NCBI GenBank assembly: GCA_963841885.1
Contig: CAWJEK010000013.1
Location: 1-64,000, forward strand
Source of the DNA: Bog-756 sp963841885
GTDB taxonomy: Bacteria; Actinomycetota; Acidimicrobiia; Acidimicrobiales; RAAP-2
Reading direction: 5' to 3'
DNA length: 64,000 nt
Shown here piece after piece: positions 37,747 to 44,876 of this stretch. The notes under the pieces were generated by a model. That model was not told where the DNA came from, did not search any database, and saw nothing but the letters and a program-made list of their open reading frames with translations. Both the position numbers and the translations under genes were made by a program. Within the stretch, counting starts at the first letter, position 1. Each line of letters starts with the position of its first letter.

Positions 37747-39534
37747 TCAGGCGCTGGTGCGGCCGGTGTGGGGACGTAGCTCCGCGGCCGGAACGGGCCG
37801 CGAGAACAGGAATCCCTGGGCGTAGTCGCAATCGAGCTCGCGCAGAAGCTCCAGCTGCCGCTCGGTCTCCACGCCTTCGGCCACGACCTCGAGTCCCAGG
37901 GCATGGGCGAGACTGATCACCGCCGACACGATCGCCCGGCCGCCGTTGTCCTCCTCGAGCTCGTGGACGAACATGCGGTCGACCTTCACCACGTCGAGGG
38001 GGAAACGCTGCAGATAGCTGAGCGACGAATAGCCGGTTCCGAAATCGTCGATGGCCAGCAGCACCCCCAGCTCCTTCAGGGTCTGCAACACGACCAGGGC
38101 GGCGGCGGCGTCCCGCATCAGGGCGTTCTCGGTGATCTCCAGGGTCAGGTACTCCGGGGGCAGGCCCGTGCGGGCGAGGATGGCCTCGATGGTCTCGACG
38201 ATCGAGGGGTCGTCGATCTGGCGGGCGGACAGGTTGACCTGCACCGAATCGAGTGGCGCAGCACCGTCCTGCCAGTGGCGGAGCTGGTGACAGGCCTCCT
38301 CGAGGACCCATGCCCCGATGGGGATGATCAGACCGCTCTCCTCGGCCACCGCGATGAAGCGTCCGGGTGCGACCAGCCCCTGCTCCGGGTGGTCCCAGCG
38401 GATGAGGGCCTCCACGCCGACGGTCGTCGTCCCCCGTACCTCGACCACCGGCTGGTAGTGCAACAGCAGTTCGGACCGCTCCAGGGCCCGGTGCAGCGAG
38501 TGCTCGGTGGCCATTCGATCGAGCACGTCGATCCGGAGGGACTCGTCGAAGACCTCGGCTCCGAAGCCCCCTCGCCGTTTGGCCTGGTACATGGCCGCCT
38601 CGGCGTGGGCCAACAGGTCGTGGGGATCGTCGGCGCCGAAGGTGTTGAGAGCCACCCCCACCGAGGCGTCGAGGAACACCTCGACATCGTCGACCGGGAT
38701 CGGGCTGGCGAGCGCCTCCTGCACCCGGGCGACGAACGCCGCGGCCTTCTGCTCGGCCCGGCCCGAAGGATCCGTGACGAGAGCGAGGAACTCGTCGCCC
38801 CCGAACCGGGCCAGCAGGTCGACGTCTCCGGCCACCTGCTCCAGACGGCGGGCCACCGACACGAGCACCTCGTCGCCCAGGGTGTGACCCATCGAGTTGT
38901 TGATGGCCTTGAAGCGGTCGAGGTCGAGTAGCACCACCGCCACGCTGCCCGGGGTGCCGGCGAAGGTCTCCGCCGAGGCACCCAGCCGCACCTGGTAGGC
39001 GGCCCGGTCGGCGAGACCCGTCAGAGGGTCACGCGACGGACGGCCCGGCACGTCCGGAACCGGGACGGTCTGCACGGTGGGGGCCCGGAGGAAGGCCGCT
39101 ACCGAGCGGTCCCGTCCACTGCCCAGGACCACCAGGCGTGACTCGGCGCGGATCCGCCGGCCGTCACGGTGGCGCAGTTCGAGGGTCAGGTCGAGGGTTC
39201 CGTCGGTGGCCGACCCCGTGACCGGTCCGGAAGCGGCGCCCGTGGTGTCGGCGGCGAGCAGGCCGAACGGTGTCTTGGCGAAGGGTCCGGGCAGGAAGGA
39301 GTCGGTCACGAACGTGCCGAGCACCTCCTCGCGCCGCCAGCCGAACGCGGCTTCGGCCCCGCCGTTCCACTCGACCACCGTGCCGCCGCGGTCGATCTCC
39401 ACGAAGGCGTCGGGCCATCCGGCCACGAGTCGTTCGAGCCGCAGGTCGTCGGCGCCGCTCCTCCGCACGCCCAGGGCGGGCGGACCGGCCGTGGAGCTGC
39501 GGTTCACGACGCCGGGGGTTGCCAGGTGGGCCAC
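37747..39534 (-). CDS. PAS-GGDEF-EAL c-di-GMP turnover protein
   Basis: The 595-residue protein has an N-terminal PAS domain (FVEIDRGGTVVEWNGGAEAA), a GGDEF domain (RFGGDEFLALV, with MGHTLGDEVL before it) and an EAL domain (VGVEALIRWDHPEQG, LEITENALM, AIDDFGTGYSSL, VVAEGVETE). Catalytic motifs of both enzymatic domains look intact. The inhibitory RxxD site is replaced by GDVD, so product inhibition is probably lost, in contrast to the large homolog at 32.4-36.1 kb. There is no membrane segment, so it is cytoplasmic. Start GTG 39534 is the furthest plausible; no clear promoter box precedes it. Confidence 0.93.
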   Translation of the reverse strand: MAHLATPGVVNRSSTAGPPALGVRRSGADDLRLERLVAGWPDAFVEIDRGGTVVEWNGGAEAAFGWRREEVLGTFVTDSFLPGPFAKTPFGLLAADTTGAASGPVTGSATDGTLDLTLELRHRDGRRIRAESRLVVLGSGRDRSVAAFLRAPTVQTVPVPDVPGRPSRDPLTGLADRAAYQVRLGASAETFAGTPGSVAVVLLDLDRFKAINNSMGHTLGDEVLVSVARRLEQVAGDVDLLARFGGDEFLALVTDPSGRAEQKAAAFVARVQEALASPIPVDDVEVFLDASVGVALNTFGADDPHDLLAHAEAAMYQAKRRGGFGAEVFDESLRIDVLDRMATEHSLHRALERSELLLHYQPVVEVRGTTTVGVEALIRWDHPEQGLVAPGRFIAVAEESGLIIPIGAWVLEEACHQLRHWQDGAAPLDSVQVNLSARQIDDPSIVETIEAILARTGLPPEYLTLEITENALMRDAAAALVVLQTLKELGVLLAIDDFGTGYSSLSYLQRFPLDVVKVDRMFVHELEEDNGGRAIVSAVISLAHALGLEVVAEGVETERQLELLRELDCDYAQGFLFSRPVPAAELRPHTGRTSA

Positions 39535-39624
39535 GGCAACCGTCCGAGTTCGTCGACCATCAGTGTGCGCTCCAACCGGCTCCGCTGGGGTCCCCGGTAC
39601 GGGGGTTGCGGGTCAATCTAGGCA

Positions 39625-39636
39625 GCCGGAACGTTC
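39625..39636. promoter_or_regulatory. Perfect 12-bp palindrome in a divergent promoter region
   Basis: CGGAACGTTCCG lies between the divergent PAS-GGDEF-EAL gene and the metallo-beta-lactamase gene, about 90 and 110 bases from their starts. It is a candidate dimeric-repressor site. It does not fit the actinobacterial LexA box, which has a 4-base spacer between GAAC and GTTC. Confidence 0.35.
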
Positions 39637-39746
39637 CGTACAAGGACCCTGCCGGATCACGGCGGTCGCCGCGGCGGTCCCTCGGCCCGCTACACCGGTT
39701 GCCGCCGGAGGCGCGATCGACGGACGGGCCGGAAGGGGCGTGTACC

Positions 39747-40805
39747 GTGCCTGTCGTGGTGGTGGTGACGGGAACCGTCCAGAAGCAGGCGTGGGCGGAC
39801 AACATCCTGCCCCCGGTGGAACAGGTGCGCCCGGGGCTGTGGTCCATCCCGGTGCCCATTCCGGACAATCCGCTGCGCTACGTGCTGGTGTACGCCCTCG
39901 AGCTCGACGGCGGCGGGGTGGCCATCGTCGACGCCGGCTGGGACACCGACGAGGCCTGGGGCGCCCTCACCTCGGGCCTGCGCGAGGCCGGCGGCAGCGT
40001 GTCCGACGTCCGGGCCGTGCTGGTGACCCACATCCACCCCGACCACTACGGACTGGCCGGTCGGGTACGCGAGGCGTCGGGAGCGTGGATCGGACTCCAT
40101 CCCCACGATGCCGTGATGCTGGACTCGCGCTACGGCGACACGGACGACCTGCTCCACACCATGGTCGGCTTCCTGGCCGACTCGGGCGTGCCCGAGGACA
40201 AGCTCCCGGACCTGGCATTCGCGTCGATGGCCCTCAAGTCGATGGTCACCATGGCCAAGCCCGACGTGCTGTTCGAGGACGGGACGATGGTCGACCTCCC
40301 GGGCTGGCCACTGCGGACGGTCTGGACTCCGGGCCACTCCGCCGGCCACGTCTGCTTCTACAGCGCCGAGCAGCGCCTCCTGCTCTCGGGTGACCACATC
40401 CTTCCCCGCATCACCCCGAACATCTCGGTCCACGCCCAGCAGTTCCCCAACCCGCTGGGCGACTACCTCGAATCGCTGGCCAAGGTCCGGGACCTCGACT
40501 CGGACGAGGTGCTGCCGGGCCACGAGTACCGCTTCGCCGACCTGGCGGGTCGGGTCGACGAGATCACCGCCCACCACGCCGAGCGACTCGAGGAGATCGT
40601 GGGAGTCGTGCGGCAGCACCCCGGCTCGACCGCCTGGGAGATCACGCTGCGACTCCACTGGTCGCGACCCTGGGACGAGATCCAGTCGTTCATGCAGCGC
40701 CAGGCCAACGGCGAGACCGTGGCCCACTGCGTCCTGCTCGAGCTCCACGGCCGCATGCGTCGCGACGCCGGATCGCCGGCACGGTTCTTCCTCGTCGAGG
40801 AGTGA
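39747..40805 (+). CDS. Metallo-beta-lactamase-fold hydrolase
   Basis: The 352-residue protein has the metal-binding THIHPDHYGLAG motif (HxHxDH), TPGHSAGHVCFY, LLSGDHILP and the late histidine in VLPGHEYRF, so both metal sites are complete. A C-terminal winged-helix segment of about 80 residues (STAWEITLRLHWSRPW), as in glyoxalase II/LACTB2-like proteins, suggests thioester or RNA-related substrates, but the real substrate is unknown. GTG 39747, with a GGAAGGGG site, is chosen because conserved sequence starts right after it. Confidence 0.88.
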   Translation: MPVVVVVTGTVQKQAWADNILPPVEQVRPGLWSIPVPIPDNPLRYVLVYALELDGGGVAIVDAGWDTDEAWGALTSGLREAGGSVSDVRAVLVTHIHPDHYGLAGRVREASGAWIGLHPHDAVMLDSRYGDTDDLLHTMVGFLADSGVPEDKLPDLAFASMALKSMVTMAKPDVLFEDGTMVDLPGWPLRTVWTPGHSAGHVCFYSAEQRLLLSGDHILPRITPNISVHAQQFPNPLGDYLESLAKVRDLDSDEVLPGHEYRFADLAGRVDEITAHHAERLEEIVGVVRQHPGSTAWEITLRLHWSRPWDEIQSFMQRQANGETVAHCVLLELHGRMRRDAGSPARFFLVEE

Positions 40806-40845
40806 CCGGTCCCGGGTCGAGGAGCGGCTCGTCCCGCCGGAGGGG

Positions 40846-41529
40846 TCAAGCCTCCTCGTCGATGACCTCCAGGTCCCGATCGATGCGGGCCCGCTGGCGC
40901 CGGCGCCGGCGCACCTCGAAGATGACGACAGCCGCCACCACCAGACCGACCACCAGCAACGACCACAGGCCGATCTCGGTCAGGATGTGCTGGAACGACA
41001 CCCCCACCACGTAGCCGAGCATCGTGTACCCGACGCCCCAGCAGATGCCGCCCAGGACGTTCCAGAACAGGAAGGTGCGGTAGCGGAGCCCGCTCATGCC
41101 GGCGAGCCCGGGGATGACGGCCCGGGCGAAGGCGATGAACCGCCCCAGGAAGACGGCCGGACCGCCGTAGCGCTCGAGGAGGCCGAGCGTGTAGCGGACG
41201 GCGCTGTTCCCCTGTAGCGGGCGGTGGGTGGTGAGCCAGGGCCCGGCCTTCTTCCCGACCTCGAACCCGACCGAGTCGCCGGCGATGGCACAGATCACCA
41301 CCACCACGATCATCACGCCGAGGTTCACCTTGCCGAGTCCCGCCAGGACGCCGCCGACCACCACCGCCGTCTCCCCCGGGATGAAGAAGCCCACCATCAG
41401 GCCCGCCTCGGCGAAGGCCAGGAACCCGATCAGGGCATAGGCAGCGGGACCCCCGAAATTGAGGAGATGTCCGGCGATCCCACCGGGGCCGGACGACGAG
41501 CCCGACGCCGTCGCCAAGACGGTGATCAC
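40846..41529 (-). CDS. DedA-family membrane protein
   Basis: The 227-residue membrane protein has the DedA/SNARE-associated signature: EAGLMVGFFIPGETAVVVGG, then GRFIAFARAVIPGLAGMSGLRY with the conserved arginines, and about five membrane helices. DedA proteins are lipid flippases/scramblases linked to undecaprenyl phosphate recycling and proton motive force. GTG 41529 overlaps the stop of the zinc-ribbon gene by four bases (GTGA), so it is the third gene of the parA unit. The tail is Arg/Glu-rich. Confidence 0.9.
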   Translation of the reverse strand: MITVLATASGSSSGPGGIAGHLLNFGGPAAYALIGFLAFAEAGLMVGFFIPGETAVVVGGVLAGLGKVNLGVMIVVVVICAIAGDSVGFEVGKKAGPWLTTHRPLQGNSAVRYTLGLLERYGGPAVFLGRFIAFARAVIPGLAGMSGLRYRTFLFWNVLGGICWGVGYTMLGYVVGVSFQHILTEIGLWSLLVVGLVVAAVVIFEVRRRRRQRARIDRDLEVIDEEA

Positions 41530-41954
41530 CGCGACAGGGTCACACTGGTCCAGGTGCGGTGTCGGCACGCCGGACAGTTCATCCAGCGGTCGAAGGTCCG
41601 GAACGGCAGCCACGCACACACGGGGAGCTGGAGACTTACGAACTCGACCAGGCCCACGCGGGTGACCGATCCGCAGCGCGAGCAGGCCACGCGGAGAAGT
41701 CCCCGGGCCGGCAACGGATCGTCGGCCGTGGCCACGGCCGAGTCACGCTCGCGCTCTCCGGCGGGTGTGGCATCGGAGAAGAGGGCGTGCTTGCCGGCCG
41801 GCCGGGCGTGGCGGGCGCCCTGTGGGTGCGGCCGCGGGTCGGTGCCGGCTCCCACCCCACCCGGTCCGTCGAGGACGGCGTCCCCGTCGGCTTCGGGCTC
41901 GACCGGCATCCAGTAGAGCGCCCGCTTCCCGAGCGGGTCGGGGCGTTCGGCCAT
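41526..41954 (-). CDS. Uncharacterised ParA-linked protein with two GK-AL motifs and a C-terminal zinc ribbon
   Basis: The 142-residue protein does not match a named family that I recognise with certainty. It has two copies of a short motif, LGKRALYW near residue 9 and AGKHALFS near residue 54, separated by a low-complexity Pro/Gly segment. The C-terminal half holds a four-cysteine ribbon (CSRCGS and CPACRH) with a Trp-rich core between (AWLPFRTFDRWMNC). ATG 41954 overlaps the parA stop by one base (TGATG), and its own stop overlaps the dedA start. Tight coupling suggests that it works with ParA. Confidence 0.8.
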   Translation of the reverse strand: MAERPDPLGKRALYWMPVEPEADGDAVLDGPGGVGAGTDPRPHPQGARHARPAGKHALFSDATPAGERERDSAVATADDPLPARGLLRVACSRCGSVTRVGLVEFVSLQLPVCAWLPFRTFDRWMNCPACRHRTWTSVTLSR

Positions 41955-42739
41955 CACCCCGGGATGCCGGCTACGACCCCCGGGTGGAGCAACTCGGCGG
42001 CCAGCGCCCGGTAGGCCTGGGCTCCCGGTGAGTTGGGGGCGTGCTGGAGGATGGACTTGCCCCGGGCCGGCGCCTCGGCGAACCTGATCGACTTGCGCAC
42101 CGGAGGTTGGAGGACGGGGATCCCGTAGCGGGTCTGGACCTCTTCGAAGATGTGCCGGGAGTGCTTGGTGCGGTCGTCGTACATCGTGGCGATGACGCCG
42201 CGCACGGTCAGTCGGTCGTTGGCGAAGGCCCGCACGTCCTCGATCGTCTCCAGGAGCTGGCCCACGCCACGGTGGGAGAGCGCCTCGCACTGGAGAGGGA
42301 TCAGGACGGAGCGGGCAGCCGTCAGCCCGTTGATGGTCAGCACGCCGAGCGACGGAGGGCAGTCGATGAGGACGAGGTCGTAGGAGGCGAGCACGGGCTC
42401 GAGCGCCCGGGCGAGCACGTGCTCGCGCCCCGTCCGGGTGAGCAGATGGACCTCGGAGCCGGCGAGGTCGATGGTGGCCGGTAGAACATCCAGCCCGGGG
42501 ACACCGGGGACAGGGAGCACGACCTCGGCCACACTCCGCCGGCGGACGAACACGTCGTGCAGGGAACTCTCGAGGGCGTCCGGGTCGAAGCCGAGGGAGA
42601 AGGTCAGGCACGCCTGCGGATCGAGGTCGACGACCAACGTGCGCCGACCGAGCTCCGCGGAGGCCACCCCGAGCGACTGCACGGTAGTGGTCTTCGCCAC
42701 GCCGCCCTTCTGGTTGGCCACGGCCAGCACATCGGTCAC
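41954..42739 (-). CDS. ParA-family ATPase (orphan, no parB in window)
   Basis: The 261-residue ATPase has the deviant Walker A NQKGGVAKTTTVQS, Walker A' VVDLDPQACLT and Walker B LVLIDCPPSLG. It matches Soj/ParA proteins that position DNA or protein cargo through nucleoid binding. No ParB-like gene is adjacent; the next gene encodes a zinc-ribbon protein. GTG 42739 follows a TAGACT box by six bases. Confidence 0.92.
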   Translation of the reverse strand: MTDVLAVANQKGGVAKTTTVQSLGVASAELGRRTLVVDLDPQACLTFSLGFDPDALESSLHDVFVRRRSVAEVVLPVPGVPGLDVLPATIDLAGSEVHLLTRTGREHVLARALEPVLASYDLVLIDCPPSLGVLTINGLTAARSVLIPLQCEALSHRGVGQLLETIEDVRAFANDRLTVRGVIATMYDDRTKHSRHIFEEVQTRYGIPVLQPPVRKSIRFAEAPARGKSILQHAPNSPGAQAYRALAAELLHPGVVAGIPG

Positions 42740-42745
42740 GGGCCG

Positions 42746-42751
42746 AGTCTA
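42746..42751 (-). promoter_or_regulatory. -10 box of a leaderless promoter (parA unit)
   Basis: TAGACT on the minus strand lies six bases before GTG 42739 and would serve parA, the zinc-ribbon gene and dedA. Confidence 0.45.
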
Positions 42752-42896
42752 GGCCCAAGGATCGACGGTGACCCCGGTCGCTCCCGGTGTCGGAGACGTG
42801 CTTCAGCATCGTGGTCGGGCGATCCGTCAGCGGCCGGCGGGAAGTGGGTGAGCCGCCGACGCCGACCCTCCACCACGTCCCAGAACCGTGCAACCG

Positions 42897-42970
42897 TGCC
42901 CCCGGCAGGAGTCGAACCCGCAACCTGATGGGTAGAAACCACCTGCTCTATCCAGTTGAGCTACAGGGGC
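42897..42970 (-). tRNA. tRNA-Arg (anticodon TCT)
   Basis: On the minus strand, acceptor arms GCCCCTG and CGGGGGC pair, and the anticodon loop TTTCTAC gives TCT for AGA codons. The T-loop is GGTTCGACTCC. No CCA is encoded. AGA codons are rare in this GC-rich genome. Confidence 0.93.
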
Positions 42971-43030
42971 GTCGGACGGAGCCGCCCGTGCTCGGGCCGG
43001 CTCCGGCGTGTGCCACACTAGAGGCTCCTT

Positions 43031-43105
43031 GGTGGCCGTAGCTCAGCTGGTCAGAGCGCCGGGTTGTGATCCCGGAGGTCGCGGGTTCGAGCCCCGTCGG
43101 CCACC
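43031..43105 (+). tRNA. tRNA-His (anticodon GTG)
   Basis: Acceptor arms GTGGCCG and CGGCCAC pair, and the extra 5' G at 43031 faces the C discriminator, the identity mark of tRNA-His. The loop TTGTGAT gives anticodon GTG. Confidence 0.95.
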
Positions 43106-43174
43106 CTTTGGTCTCCCGGGACCCGGTCGCCACGGCCGGGCCGTCGGGGGAACTACCGTAGGTCGACAGTCAAC

Positions 43175-43246
43175 GCGCCTCTAGCTCAACGGCAGAGCAA
43201 CGGACTCTTAATCCGCAGGTTCTGGGTTCGAATCCCAGGGGGCGCA
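43175..43246 (+). tRNA. tRNA-Lys (anticodon CTT)
   Basis: Acceptor arms GCGCCTC and GGGGCGC pair, and the loop CTCTTAA gives anticodon CTT. It lies 69 bases after tRNA-His on the same strand. Confidence 0.94.
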
Positions 43247-43377
43247 CCCACTCGCTGGCGCGACACGAACCGGTCCCGACCCGATACTCGTATCGTGACC
43301 GGCGCCACCCCGTCCAGCTCCGCCGTTCTGCCCGGGTCGGCGTCTCCGGACCCCTCGAAGCGAGGCATGCTGGCATC

Positions 43378-43989
43378 GTGCATCCGGCGACAGGGTTCAT
43401 GGCGGTCATGGCGGCGACAGTCAGCGCCACCGATGTCGGCGAGGAAGTCCTGCTCTTTCTCGCGGTCGCCGCGTCCTGGGCGGGGGTGCCGGCCATCGGC
43501 ACGGCGGCCCTGACGGCGGCGGCGGTCGCCGCCAGCCGTGGCCAACTCGATCTTGCCGTCGTCATCGTCGTGTCCACCATCGCCGGAGAGGTCGGCGGTC
43601 TCGTCGGCTACTCGATCGGCTTCCACTGGGGTCGCGATCTGGCGGAGCGGCCGGGCCGGCACCACGACAGCCGGGAACGCATGCTCGCCCGGGGCGAGCG
43701 GGCCTACTCCCGGTGGGGCCGATTCGCCGTGTTCTTCACCCCCGCCATCATCTCGGGGACGGCCAGGATGAAGTACGGCCAGTTCGCACTCTGGAACCTG
43801 GTCGCCTCCTTCGGATTCTCCCTCTCGGTGGGCGCCAGCGCCTACGGCATCGGACGGATCGCCACCGGTCACCACTCCGGCCGCGACATCGCCCTCCTCG
43901 TCATCGGCCTGGCCATCGGCACATTCATCGTCATCCGGACGAGGAAGAAGCGCCGGGGCGGACCATCCCGAGCGGCTCCCACATCCTGA
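43378..43989 (+). CDS. DedA-like membrane protein (second copy)
   Basis: A 203-residue protein with four to five hydrophobic helices, a DedA-like GEVGGLVGYSIGFHWGRDLA region and SRWGRFAVFFTPAIISGTARM, which resembles the conserved arginine loop. It is more diverged than the copy at 40.8-41.5 kb. GTG 43378 is the first start; ATG 43399 is an alternative. The C-terminus is basic. A lipid-transport role is inferred from the family only. Confidence 0.72.
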   Translation: MHPATGFMAVMAATVSATDVGEEVLLFLAVAASWAGVPAIGTAALTAAAVAASRGQLDLAVVIVVSTIAGEVGGLVGYSIGFHWGRDLAERPGRHHDSRERMLARGERAYSRWGRFAVFFTPAIISGTARMKYGQFALWNLVASFGFSLSVGASAYGIGRIATGHHSGRDIALLVIGLAIGTFIVIRTRKKRRGGPSRAAPTS

Positions 43990-44120
43990 TCCGGACCGAA
44001 GGGCGGCCGCCCGCCGGGCTGGAGGGACTCGTCGGCCCAGGGCCGGTTTGTCACCCACCTGCGCGGGTAGCGCGAGCCTGGGGGCCGCGACCGGCCCCGA
44101 CCACCGAAAGGAATGACACC

Positions 44121-44657
44121 ATGCCCGATCCGACGTCGACCCGGAAGATCCACTCGAAGACGACCGCCGGTCCGCCGGCCGACAGTGCGGGCGAGTTGGC
44201 CCACTCCCTCGGGACGTTGGCGGAGGAGGGAGCGGTGGCGGATGGCCGATCTCGGGCCCAGAAGGCGGCCGGTTCGTCGGACGACCAGGTGCAGGACGTC
44301 TTGGACCGCGCCACCGACAAGGCCCAGCAGGCCACCGACAAGGCCCGGCAGGCCACCGACAAGGCCCAGCAGCAGGCCACCGACATCGCCCAGCAGGCGT
44401 TGGACGGCGCGGCCCAACGGGCCCAGGAGGCCCTCGCCCACCTGGGTGATCGTGTCCCCGAGCAGGTGGGCGACGCCGGAGCCCGTGCCCAGGAGGCGAT
44501 CGGTGACGTCGGCGACTCGCTCGCCGGGCTGCGGGAGTCGGCCCCGCCGGCCGCCCAGGGCGTCGTGGAGTGGATCCGGCGCAACCCCGTGCCGACGGTG
44601 GTCGGTGGGGTGGTGCTGATCGTGCTTCTGCGCCGGATGACCCGCCGTCGCCGCTGA
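44121..44657 (+). CDS. LEA/apolipoprotein-like repeat protein with C-terminal membrane anchor
   Basis: The 178-residue protein contains tandem 7-8-residue repeats (DKAQQAT, DKARQAT, DKAQQQAT, DIAQQAL at residues 63-94) that predict an amphipathic helix. A second helical stretch with AREAQEAIGD-like spacing follows, then one transmembrane helix (VVGGVVLIVLL) before a basic RRMTRRRR tail. Such proteins often help in desiccation or osmotic stress or shape membranes; this is inference. ATG 44121 has an AAAGGAA site. Confidence 0.8.
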   Translation: MPDPTSTRKIHSKTTAGPPADSAGELAHSLGTLAEEGAVADGRSRAQKAAGSSDDQVQDVLDRATDKAQQATDKARQATDKAQQQATDIAQQALDGAAQRAQEALAHLGDRVPEQVGDAGARAQEAIGDVGDSLAGLRESAPPAAQGVVEWIRRNPVPTVVGGVVLIVLLRRMTRRRR

Positions 44658-44689
44658 GGACGTGCCGCCCACCAACCCGTGACCGGCGG

Positions 44690-44721
44690 CACATCGACTC
44701 CCGGCCACATCGACTCCCGGC
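44690..44721. repeat. Perfect 16-bp tandem duplication
   Basis: CACATCGACTCCCGGC occurs twice in direct succession in the gap downstream of the LEA-like gene. Confidence 0.8.
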
Positions 44722-44727
44722 CAGGCG

Positions 44728-44749
44728 GTGCTCCCGGCTGCCGGAGCAC
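44728..44749 (+). terminator. Hairpin downstream of the LEA-like gene
   Basis: GTGCTCCCGGC and GCCGGAGCAC pair with one bulged C and a one-base loop, 71 bases after the LEA-like stop and before the convergent CYTH-CHAD gene ends. No U tract follows. Confidence 0.4.
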
Positions 44750-44876
44750 TCCAAGGTCCCGGCTACCGGAGCCCCCCAGGGCGACCAGCGGAATCTCCAG
44801 GGCCACCGTCCCGCGCCGCTCGGACCACTACCGACACCACGACCGGGACACGTCCCGGGCCGCTCCTGGACGGCGA

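Noticed and set aside
39625..39636. LexA (SOS) box
   Set aside because: The actinobacterial box needs GAAC and GTTC separated by four bases; here they directly abut.
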